A DNA stretch of 5,166 nt, taken from an uncultured Coriobacteriia bacterium. Lineage in GTDB: Bacteria > Actinomycetota > Coriobacteriia > Coriobacteriales > QAMH01. The stretch covers positions 1 through 5,166 of the forward strand of contig CASDTD010000272.1 in the NCBI GenBank assembly GCA_949283445.1, written 5' to 3'. Within the stretch, counting starts at the first letter, position 1. The number at the start of each line of letters is the position of its first letter. This document shows, one piece after another, positions 1-5,166 of this stretch. A program made the position numbers and the translations under genes. The notes under the pieces are model-generated. The model had not been told where the DNA came from. It made no database searches and was given only the letters and a program-made list of their open reading frames with translations.

Positions 1-2
1 CC

Positions 3-446
3 ATCATCGTGCTCACGTCTTCGGACAGCGAGTTCGACGAGGTCATGAGCATGAACCTGGGCGCTGACGATTATCTGACCAAATCCTACAGCCCCGCCGT
101 CCTGCTCGCGCACGTGTCGGCGGCGCTGCGTCGGGCCAACCCGCAGTTGAGCCAGGCTGTCGAATACGGCGGCGTGAGCCTGGACGCCGCGCGCTCGGAA
201 GTCTCCTATCAGGGCGCGTCGGCGCCTTTGACGCGCAACGAACTGCGCATACTGGGCACGCTCATGCGGGCGAAAGGCGGGGTGGTGAGCCGCGCCGACC
301 TCATGTACGAGCTGTGGCAGTCAGACGAGTTCGTGGATGACAATACCCTTACGGTCAACGTGAACCGCCTGCGCAAGAGCCTTGCCTCCATCGGTGTGCC
401 CGACGGCTTTCTCGCGACGCACCGGGGACAGGGGTATTCGCTATGA
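3..446 (+). CDS. Response regulator, OmpR/PhoB family, BceR-like (5' partial)
   Basis: This is the C-terminal 147 residues of a two-component response regulator; the reading frame is open to the left edge. OmpR-family regulators are usually about 225 residues, so roughly 80 are missing, including the phospho-acceptor Asp. The visible receiver end has the conserved Thr (IVLTS, visible residue 5), the LGADDY motif and the conserved Lys (LTK, residue 27). That Lys is followed by Ser where most receivers have Pro. From about residue 55 to the end lies a winged-helix Trans_reg_C domain: LTRNELRIL, then a recognition-helix region around DNTLTVNVNRLRKSL, ending in the typical HRGQGYSL wing. Its stop codon overlaps the kinase start (ATGA), so the two are probably translationally coupled. 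A BceR-like role is inferred from the neighbouring kinase and transporter. Its likely target is the inverted repeat at 1657-1676. Confidence 0.93.
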   Translation: MIVLTSSDSEFDEVMSMNLGADDYLTKSYSPAVLLAHVSAALRRANPQLSQAVEYGGVSLDAARSEVSYQGASAPLTRNELRILGTLMRAKGGVVSRADLMYELWQSDEFVDDNTLTVNVNRLRKSLASIGVPDGFLATHRGQGYSL

Positions 447-1483
447 GCTTCGCGGCGTACCTGCGCGACCACATAGTCGAGCTGCTTCTTTTCGTTATCG
501 CGCTGCTGTTCATCTGCGGCATCGTGTACTTGTGCGGCGTGACCGTCGACGTCGTGGTGCTCGTCGCCATCGTTGCCGTGCTGTTCGGATGTACGGCGCT
601 CATCGTGGGCTATGTGCGCCGCCGCGCCTTCGACGCGCAGTGCCGCAGCATGGCCGAGCAAATCGAGCACGCGCGGCAGTTCTACGCGTTTGTGGATGAG
701 CCCGACCTTGCCGAGCAGCGCGTGTGCTATGAAGCGCTTTGCGCGCTCGCGCGCGTTGGCGTCGACGATGCCGAAACGGAGCAGCAGCGTACGGAAGCGT
801 ACCGCGAATACGTCGAATCCTGGATACACGAGGTCAAAGCGCCCATTGCCGCCGCGCAGCTCGCTGCCTCGTCCATGACAGGGTCTGCTGCCGACAACGT
901 GAGAGGCGAGCTGGAGCGCGTGGAGCAAAACGTCGAGCAAGCGCTGTGGTACGCGCGCTCGACTGCGGTGGAGGCCGATTACACGATTCACGAGGTGTCG
1001 CTGTTCTCTATTGTCTCTGCGGTCTGCAAGAAGAACGCGCGCCTGCTCATCGATCAGGGCGTGACGCCGCGCTTTTCGGGTTTGGAAGGCGTGAACGTGT
1101 TCACCGACGAGAAGTGGGCGACGTTTATCGTCACGCAGGCGGTGGTCAACGCCGCCAAGTACCAGGCATCCGAGCTGCGCTTCTCGTGTCTGCCTGTCGA
1201 TGATGCCGTCCTTGGCAAGCAGGTGGTGCTCGAAATCGCCGACAACGGCATCGGCATCCCGGCATCTGACGTGCCCCGTGTCTTCGACCGGGGGTTCACG
1301 GGCATCAACGGGCGCAAGACGGGCTCTTCCACGGGCATGGGGTTGTACCTGGCGGCCATCATGTGCGACAAGATGGGGCTGGGGTTGAAGATCGCCTCCG
1401 AAGAGGGCACGGGCACGCGCGTGCTCATCGCGTTCCCGCTCGACAGGGAACGCCTGGATTTTTCGCGCACGCAAAGGGCGTGA
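443..1483 (+). CDS. Intramembrane-sensing sensor histidine kinase, BceS-like
   Basis: A 346-residue membrane histidine kinase. Two N-terminal transmembrane helices (about 12-31 and 35-58) are separated by only a few residues, so there is no extracellular sensor domain. This is the hallmark of intramembrane-sensing kinases that take their signal from a partner ABC transporter. The phospho-acceptor is His129 in WIHEVKAP (His codon 827-829). The C-terminal ATPase domain shows the N box around Asn236 (VVNAAKY), the G1 motif DNGIGI at 267-272, the F-box region RVFDRGF at 279-285 and the G2 motif GSSTGMGLYL at 294-303, so it looks catalytically intact. The ATG at 443 overlaps the regulator's stop and has an AGGGG ribosome binding site at 430-434. 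It should phosphorylate the upstream regulator. Family assignment is firm; the BceS-like partnership is inferred from architecture and neighbours. Confidence 0.94.
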   Translation: MSFAAYLRDHIVELLLFVIALLFICGIVYLCGVTVDVVVLVAIVAVLFGCTALIVGYVRRRAFDAQCRSMAEQIEHARQFYAFVDEPDLAEQRVCYEALCALARVGVDDAETEQQRTEAYREYVESWIHEVKAPIAAAQLAASSMTGSAADNVRGELERVEQNVEQALWYARSTAVEADYTIHEVSLFSIVSAVCKKNARLLIDQGVTPRFSGLEGVNVFTDEKWATFIVTQAVVNAAKYQASELRFSCLPVDDAVLGKQVVLEIADNGIGIPASDVPRVFDRGFTGINGRKTGSSTGMGLYLAAIMCDKMGLGLKIASEEGTGTRVLIAFPLDRERLDFSRTQRA

Positions 1484-1487
1484 GGGT

Positions 1488-1645
1488 ATGGGCGGGTTCG
1501 CCATGCTCAGGGTTCGGCACCCGCTCCTACGTTCCAGGGGCATCAGCTGCGGAACTCGCGCTGTTCCACAGCGCTCAGACAGTCCTCGCTCCCGATGCCC
1601 CTTCCACTTGGAGCTGCCTCAACTTCGCATGGCGAACCCGCCCAT
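1488..1645. repeat. Long imperfect palindrome with perfect 18-bp inverted ends (MITE/REP-like)
   Basis: The arm ATGGGCGGGTTCGCCATG at 1488-1505 is exactly reverse-complemented at 1628-1645, and the pair 1506/1627 extends it by one. Pairing continues inward with small loops: 1516-1519 with 1615-1618, 1523-1527 with 1610-1614, 1536-1544 with 1594-1602, 1545-1547 with 1588-1590 and 1551-1553 with 1583-1585. It is capped by GCGCTG/CAGCGC (1558-1563 with 1569-1574, loop TTCCA). Each end arm is itself nearly palindromic, since ATGG and CG pair with CG and CCAT around a GGTT loop with one bulged G. The element starts 4 bases after the kinase stop. No convincing target-site duplication is visible (at most an ambiguous AT). 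It could be a non-autonomous mobile element, a REP-type interspersed repeat, or a structured RNA that terminates or insulates the regulator-kinase transcript. The structure is seen directly; its nature is inferred. Confidence 0.8.
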
Positions 1646-1656
1646 TCGCTTTCGGA

Positions 1657-1676
1657 GCCTTACGTTTTCGTAAGGC
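1657..1676. promoter_or_regulatory. Candidate BceR-type operator upstream of the transporter genes
   Basis: A perfect inverted repeat, GCCTTACG-TTTT-CGTAAGGC, has 8-base arms and a 4-base spacer. Its core TTACG-N4-CGTAA closely resembles the consensus I recall for BceR-like regulators of Firmicutes (TNACA-N4-TGTAA), with the same spacing and one changed position per half-site. It lies 79 bases before the ATPase start and just ahead of a possible promoter, where an activator would sit. An additional half-site-like TGTAAG at 1680-1685 lies 11 bases (about one helical turn) after CGTAAG at 1669-1674, in direct orientation. The repeat could also fold as a terminator hairpin, but no T-run follows on the + strand, so an operator is favoured. 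Confidence 0.65.
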
Positions 1677-1693
1677 AGGTGTAAGTCGAATCG

Positions 1694-1723
1694 ATGGCAG
1701 TGCCGTGCGCTCGTCCGTAGCAT
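1694..1723 (+). promoter_or_regulatory. Weak candidate promoter for the ABC transporter genes
   Basis: A possible -35 box ATGGCA (1694-1699, four of six matches to TTGACA) and -10 box TAGCAT (1718-1723, four of six matches to TATAAT) are 18 bases apart. Transcription would start near 1730, putting the centre of the inverted repeat at 1657-1676 around -63, a usual activator position. A weak promoter is what an activator-dependent transporter operon would be expected to have. Four-of-six matches are common by chance, so position supports this more than sequence does. Confidence 0.3.
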
Positions 1724-1740
1724 GGTTGTCGAAGGTCAAG

Positions 1741-1748
1741 AGAAAGGA
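1741..1748 (+). promoter_or_regulatory. Ribosome binding site that fixes the ATPase start
   Basis: AGAAAGGA lies 7 bases before the ATG at 1756. The reading frame stays open upstream for about 390 more bases, through the palindrome and into the kinase gene. This site, together with the start of recognisable ABC sequence soon after, is the reason for choosing 1756. Confidence 0.75.
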
Positions 1749-1755
1749 TACGGAC

Positions 1756-2565
1756 ATGACCGAGGTAACAGCCATCCCGTCGATTCACGACACCGCTCCG
1801 TCGACGCTTCTGCAGGTACGCAACATCACGAAGGTATACGGCGGCAAGACGGTCGCCACCACGGCGCTTGCGGGGCTGAGTTTCGACGTCGCCCGCGGCG
1901 AGTTCGTCGCCATCATGGGCGCGAGCGGGTCGGGCAAGACCACGCTGCTCAACTGCATCTCCACCATCGACGTGGTGACCTCCGGGCACATCCTGGTGGA
2001 CGGCATGGACATCACGCGCCTGCGCAGCCGTCAGCTCGCCAAGTTCCGTCGCGAGCAGATGGGCTTCGTGTTCCAGGATTCCAACCTGCTCGACACGCTG
2101 ACCGGTTTCGAGAACATCGCGCTCGCGCTCACCATCAAGGGCACGCCCACCTCCGAGGTGGAATCGCGCGTGAACGAAGTCGCCGCGCAGTTGGGCGTGA
2201 CCGATGTGCTTTCCAAGTACCCGCTGCAGATGTCGGGCGGTCAGAAGCAGCGCGTCGCGGCGGCGCGAGCCATCGTCGGCAAGCCCGCGCTCGTGCTCGC
2301 CGACGAGCCCACCGGCGCGCTCGACTCGCGCAACGCTTCCAAGATGCTCGAACTGCTCGAGATGATCAACGCCGATCTGGGCGCCACCATCATGATGGTC
2401 ACGCACGATTCCTATGCCGCGAGCTTCGCCGCGCGCGTGCTCTTTATCAAGGACGGCACGCTGTTCAACGAGCTTCGCCGGGGCGACACCCTGCGCGACA
2501 TCTTCTTCAACCAGATCATGGAGGTCGTCACCTTCCTGGGCGGGGAGGCGAGCCATGCTGCTTAA
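1756..2565 (+). CDS. ABC transporter ATP-binding protein, BceA/MacB-type
   Basis: A 269-residue cytoplasmic ABC ATPase that should power and signal through the adjacent FtsX-type permease. All nucleotide-binding motifs are present: Walker A GASGSGKT (55-62), Q-loop Gln107 (GFVFQ), signature MSGGQKQR (159-166, Met in place of the common Leu), Walker B LVLADEP (179-185), D-loop region TGALD (186-190) and switch His217 (MVTHD). Length and motif style match the MacB/LolD/BceA group of ATPases that partner FtsX permeases. About 18 residues precede the first recognisable ABC strand (LLQVRNITKVYGG). The gene is the first after the operator-bearing gap and overlaps the permease start by 11 bases, so the two should be made together. 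The specific role in peptide-antibiotic resistance or sensing is inferred from the Bce-like neighbourhood; macrolide or lipoprotein export is less likely given the partner's architecture. Confidence 0.95.
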   Translation: MTEVTAIPSIHDTAPSTLLQVRNITKVYGGKTVATTALAGLSFDVARGEFVAIMGASGSGKTTLLNCISTIDVVTSGHILVDGMDITRLRSRQLAKFRREQMGFVFQDSNLLDTLTGFENIALALTIKGTPTSEVESRVNEVAAQLGVTDVLSKYPLQMSGGQKQRVAAARAIVGKPALVLADEPTGALDSRNASKMLELLEMINADLGATIMMVTHDSYAASFAARVLFIKDGTLFNELRRGDTLRDIFFNQIMEVVTFLGGEASHAA

Positions 2566-4690
2566 GCTCGCGTTCCGCAACGTCAGGCGTTCGGCGCGCG
2601 ACTACACCATCTACTTCGTGACGCTGCTGTTTTCCGTCGCGCTGTTCTACGCGTTCAACTCCATCTCCAGCCAAAAGGCGCTGTTCGACATGGAAGAGGG
2701 CCTGGCTGAGGTGTACTTCGAGAGCTTCACGATCATGATGGGGCTCGTCTCGTTCGTCATCGCTTTCGTGCTGGCGTTCCTGATTATCTACGCCAACCGG
2801 TTCCTCATCAAGCGGCGCAAGTGCGAGTTCGGCACGTACCTGCTGTTGGGCATGACGCCGGCACAGGTGTCGACCATCGTGGTCGTGGAAACGGCCTGCG
2901 TTGGCATCGTGTCGTTGGCGCTCGGCTTGCTTTTGGGGTTGCTCGTGTCGCAGGGGCTTTCCTTTCTGACGGCCGCGCTGTTCGCCGTGAAGCTCGATGC
3001 CTATCACTTCGTCTTCTCGCCGTTGGCGTTTCTCGTGACCATCGTGTGCTTTGCCGTGCTGTTCGCCGCGACGGCGCTGTTCAACGTCGTGCAGGTGCGC
3101 CGCTGCAAGCTCATCACGCTGCTCAACGCGCAAAACGCGAGCGAGCATTACAAGGTGCGCAACCCCTGGATTTCGCTTGTCGGCTTCGTCGTCGCCATCG
3201 TGCTTTTGGTGCTGGCCTATCAGGCGCTATACCGCAACGGCCTCATGGACCTGTCCGACAACGATTTCAGGCTGGCCACCGTGCTCATGCTCGTCGGCAC
3301 GCTCGTGCTGTTCTGGTCGCTGGCCGGATTTGCGCTGGCGCTGATCAAACGCCTGCGCGGGGCGTATTTCAAGGGTCTTGCCATGTTCACGATGCGCCAG
3401 ATCGCGAGCAAGGTGAACACGGCGTTTTTGTCGCTGTGGGCGGTGACCGTCCTGCTGTTCTTCGCGCTCACCATATTCTCCGGCGGCATTGGCATCGCCA
3501 ACGTCTTTTCCGGCGACGTCGATGAGAACACGCTTTACGACGCCACGTTCACCGCGGGGTTCGGTTACTACAATCAGGATGACGAGGAGTCAGCTCCCCA
3601 GTACGCCGAGCTGCGGCGTCAGCTGAAATCCTGCGACGGTGACACGGCGGCGTATCTGTCCGAGCATTCCCCGACGTTTGACAGGCTTGCGGGAAGCACG
3701 GCGCAGGTGGATGTCTGGTATGCGCCCGGCGTGACCTATCAAGACATCGCCGATGGGCTCGGGTGCAAGCTGGATACCGTGTTCTCCGAAGCCGGCTCGG
3801 CCGAGGTGCAGATGGTGAGCGTCTCGCAGTTCAACGACGCACGCGAGCTCGCGGGCAGGGAGCCCATCGAACTTTCCGAGGACGAGTTCGCCGTCGACAA
3901 CACCGTCTCCGGCGTGGAAAACCTCGCGCGTTCCTACGAGCGTTCGGGGCTCGATTTGACCATCGGCGGCGTGAAGCTGCATTCGAGCGGTATGCTTCTC
4001 AAGCAGGCGCTGTGTGTGACGGACACCGCCCAGGAGATGTTCACGCTCATCGTGCCCGACCGCGTCGTCGACGCGCAACGCGCCAGCGGCGAGCTGCCCA
4101 TTTCCAGTTCGCTCAACATCATGTTCAAAAACGGCATCGATCAAGGCGAGGCCGACAATCTCATCATGAAGGTCACCGACGAAACGCACGTCGCGGCGCC
4201 GGAAGAGGGGGCGTTTTCCTACACGGAAATCTGGCCGGTCATGCAGTACTACACGGCCGAGGAGATGCGCGTGAGCATGATTGGCTTCTCGACGATCATC
4301 ACCTACCTCGCCATCTACATGGGCTTTGTCCTGCTCATCGCCACGGCGGCGGTGCTCGCCATCCAGCAGCTTTCGGAGACGGCCGATTCGCTCGGGCGCT
4401 ACCGCATCATCGCCGAGCTGGGCTGCGACCGCAAGATGGTGTTTTCCAGCTTGCGCAAACAGGCGGTCATCTACTTTTTGCTACCTTTGGCCGTCGCGCT
4501 TTGCCATTCGGCGTTCGCCATCTTCGTGATGTCCGACGTGCTGTTTGCCTACTTCGGCATAACGTCGATGGTGCCCATCGTCATGGCGCTCGTCTTGCTG
4601 GTCGTCATCTACGGCATCTACTTGCTCGTGACCTACTACGGCTCGAAGGGTGCGATACGCGCTTCGTTGGGCAAGAAGCTCGTGGGCTAA
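2555..4690 (+). CDS. FtsX-family ABC permease, BceB-type, large extracellular domain
   Basis: A 711-residue membrane permease with about ten predicted helices: roughly 18-36, 58-80, 105-135, 152-178, 206-226, 240-265, 288-310, then 578-603, 635-660 and 672-696. Between helices 7 and 8 lies a hydrophilic extracellular domain of about 265 residues (311-577). This 7+3 layout is diagnostic of BceB-type permeases, where the domain recognises peptide antibiotics or their complexes with cell-wall lipid precursors. FtsX-like regions cover about 60-185 and 580-700. BceB of Bacillus subtilis is about 646 residues, so this protein is longer, apparently mostly in the extracellular domain. Three Cys lie in that domain (360, 404, 487). 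The ATG at 2555 is preceded by GGGGAGG (2542-2548) at good spacing and overlaps the ATPase end; the N-terminus MLLKLAFRNVRRSARDY is typical of the family. The ligand cannot be told from sequence. Confidence 0.93.
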   Translation: MLLKLAFRNVRRSARDYTIYFVTLLFSVALFYAFNSISSQKALFDMEEGLAEVYFESFTIMMGLVSFVIAFVLAFLIIYANRFLIKRRKCEFGTYLLLGMTPAQVSTIVVVETACVGIVSLALGLLLGLLVSQGLSFLTAALFAVKLDAYHFVFSPLAFLVTIVCFAVLFAATALFNVVQVRRCKLITLLNAQNASEHYKVRNPWISLVGFVVAIVLLVLAYQALYRNGLMDLSDNDFRLATVLMLVGTLVLFWSLAGFALALIKRLRGAYFKGLAMFTMRQIASKVNTAFLSLWAVTVLLFFALTIFSGGIGIANVFSGDVDENTLYDATFTAGFGYYNQDDEESAPQYAELRRQLKSCDGDTAAYLSEHSPTFDRLAGSTAQVDVWYAPGVTYQDIADGLGCKLDTVFSEAGSAEVQMVSVSQFNDARELAGREPIELSEDEFAVDNTVSGVENLARSYERSGLDLTIGGVKLHSSGMLLKQALCVTDTAQEMFTLIVPDRVVDAQRASGELPISSSLNIMFKNGIDQGEADNLIMKVTDETHVAAPEEGAFSYTEIWPVMQYYTAEEMRVSMIGFSTIITYLAIYMGFVLLIATAAVLAIQQLSETADSLGRYRIIAELGCDRKMVFSSLRKQAVIYFLLPLAVALCHSAFAIFVMSDVLFAYFGITSMVPIVMALVLLVVIYGIYLLVTYYGSKGAIRASLGKKLVG

Positions 4691-4752
4691 GCGGGCTGCA
4701 CGCTGCGCGCTCAACGAGGCTTTGTCCCGACGAAAACTAAAAACGGCTCAAA

Positions 4753-4796
4753 CACGACGAGCTTTTGCCTCGGTGACTGGGGCAAAAGCTCGTGTG
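4753..4796. terminator. Strong hairpin after the permease, probable (bidirectional) terminator
   Basis: ACGAGCTTTTGCC (4757-4769) pairs perfectly with GGCAAAAGCTCGT (4781-4793). CAC at 4753-4755 pairs with GTG at 4794-4796 across a bulged G, and further weak pairs (G-T, C-G, G-T) lie inside an 11-base loop. It sits 62 bases after the permease stop, between convergent genes, where a terminator is expected. No T-run follows on the + strand. On the - strand TTT follows directly and TTTTT comes about eleven bases further on. It may therefore work better for leftward transcripts or be a U-less terminator. Confidence 0.6.
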
Positions 4797-4826
4797 GCAT
4801 GCGGGGGAGATATGCGGCTGTCCATA

Positions 4827-4867
4827 TGACGAAGCTTCGGTTCCGCTGCATAGGCAAAACTTCGTCA
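4827..4867. repeat. Second hairpin sharing an arm sequence with the first
   Basis: TGACGAAG (4827-4834) pairs with CTTCGTCA (4860-4867) around a 25-base interior. Read on the - strand, the right arm is TGACGAAGTTTTGCCT (4867-4852). It matches GACGAGCTTTTGCCT of the upstream hairpin (4756-4770) at 13 of 15 positions. The interior of the left arm diverges (CTTCGGTTCCG), as if one arm of an originally longer palindrome had changed. It lies 65 bases beyond the stop codon of the minus-strand gene and could help terminate it, but no T-run follows on either strand. Confidence 0.5.
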
Positions 4868-4932
4868 AACGCGTGTGGGCAGGGAGGACTAGTAAGGCGT
4901 GTACGTACGCGACACGTGCGCCGACGCGCAGC

Positions 4933-5166
4933 CTATTTCGCGGCGTCGTCTTTCGCCCAGCTTCTGAAGACGAAGGGGCAGGGGAGTTTCCCGCGCTGCG
5001 CGAAGTGACGGCCCAGAAAGCTCGCGCCGGCGATGACGAGCGCAAAGCCGATGCCGGTGTAGAAGAAGGCGATGAACCAGCCGGGGACGAGGCCGGACAT
5101 GCGCAGGGAGATGCCACCGCCCATCATGATGGCCATGATGAGATAGCCTTTGGCATCGAAGAACTT
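4933..5166 (-). CDS. Small membrane protein of unknown function (5' partial)
   Basis: The frame is open from the right edge and ends at the stop at 4933-4935, giving 77 visible residues beginning KFFDAKGYLIMAIMMGGG. Two hydrophobic segments are visible: about residues 8-24 (YLIMAIMMGGGISLRMS) and 29-48 (WFIAFFYTGIGFALVIAGAS). A basic, cytoplasm-like tail follows (RHFAQRGKLPC) and ends SWAKDDAAK. An internal ATG at 5136 could start a 67-residue protein, with a weak AAAGG 10 bases upstream. The preceding residues look like coding sequence in the same frame, so a start beyond the window is more likely. I do not recognise the family. It is convergent with the transporter operon and so is not part of it. 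Confidence 0.6.
   Translation of the reverse strand, partial: KFFDAKGYLIMAIMMGGGISLRMSGLVPGWFIAFFYTGIGFALVIAGASFLGRHFAQRGKLPCPFVFRSWAKDDAAK

Larger units (their letters stand above)
4691..4932. other. Convergent intergenic region with two hairpins, no gene seen
   Basis: This 242-base gap lies between the permease stop and the stop of the minus-strand membrane protein, so transcription from both sides runs into it. It contains the two related hairpins listed separately. I see no convincing gene in it: the only frame with a ribosome-binding-like sequence is 22 codons long and overlaps the minus-strand gene. Confidence 0.7.

Noticed and set aside
209..1543. A 444-codon open frame on the - strand across the regulator and kinase genes
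   Set aside because: It is antisense to two genes with clear family motifs. Its product is rich in Arg, His and Asp with no recognisable domain, as expected from reading GC-rich third positions backwards.
1657..1676. The inverted repeat as an intrinsic terminator of the regulator-kinase operon
   Set aside because: No T-run follows on the + strand, and symmetry, spacing and position fit an operator better. A dual role cannot be excluded.
1363..1755. An N-terminal extension of the ATPase from in-frame upstream starts
   Set aside because: It would overlap the kinase and translate the palindrome and operator. ABC homology begins only after 1756, where a good ribosome binding site is present.
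2414..2554. An earlier in-frame start for the permease at 2414
   Set aside because: It would overlap 150 bases of the ATPase gene with Arg/Ser-rich sequence unlike permeases. The start at 2555 has a GGGGAGG site and gives the family's typical N-terminus.
1660..2580. A 306-codon open frame on the - strand across the ATPase gene
   Set aside because: It mirrors the ATPase coding strand, has a low-complexity Arg/His/Asp/Gly composition and no family features.
4899..4967. A 22-codon + strand frame from GTG at 4899 with AGGGAGG at 4881-4887
   Set aside because: It is very short, the spacing to GTG is long (11 bases), it overlaps the minus-strand gene, and the peptide has no recognisable features.
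4737..5117. A 126-codon - strand frame overlapping the small membrane protein gene
   Set aside because: It is Ser/Ala/Pro-rich in an alternative frame and runs through both hairpins. The frame ending at 4933 has convincing membrane helices instead.
1..5166. CRISPR arrays, tRNA or rRNA genes, integrase or transposase genes
   Set aside because: I saw no regularly spaced direct repeats, no RNA-gene-like sequence and no recombinase motifs in any convincing frame.

Overview
The window carries an almost complete Bce-type module, the kind that senses and detoxifies peptide antibiotics. In order on the + strand it holds the 3' part of an OmpR-family response regulator, a small intramembrane-sensing histidine kinase, an ABC ATPase and a 10-helix FtsX-type permease with a large extracellular domain. 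A convergent minus-strand gene for a small membrane protein of unknown function is cut by the right edge. The DNA is GC-rich, with strong G/C preference at third codon positions, which opens long spurious reading frames on both strands. GC content plus a Bce module suggests a high-GC Gram-positive, possibly a Coriobacteriia/Eggerthellaceae-like actinomycete. That placement is an impression from sequence style, not a demonstrated affiliation.

Layout. Positions 3-446: response regulator, with the start and phospho-acceptor Asp outside the window. Positions 443-1483: kinase, overlapping the regulator by four bases (ATGA), so the two are probably co-translated. Positions 1484-1755: a 272-base gap that is dense with structure. 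It begins with a roughly 158-base imperfect palindrome (1488-1645) closed by perfect 18-bp inverted ends. Next come a 20-base perfect inverted repeat resembling a BceR-type operator (1657-1676), a weak candidate promoter (1694-1723) and a clear ribosome binding site. Positions 1756-2565: ATPase. Positions 2555-4690: permease, overlapping the ATPase by 11 bases. Positions 4691-4932: convergent intergenic region with two hairpins that share an arm sequence. Positions 4933-5166: C-terminal part of the minus-strand membrane protein.

How it probably works, from what is known of Bce systems. The kinase has no real extracellular sensor, so the transporter itself would detect the peptide (or peptide-lipid complex) through the permease's extracellular domain and signal to the kinase. 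The kinase would phosphorylate the regulator, which would bind the inverted repeat upstream of the ATPase gene and raise transporter production. Placing the operator between the kinase and the transporter genes would let regulator and kinase stay at basal level while the transporter is induced. The least expected items are the long palindromic element directly upstream of the operator and the pair of related hairpins after the permease.
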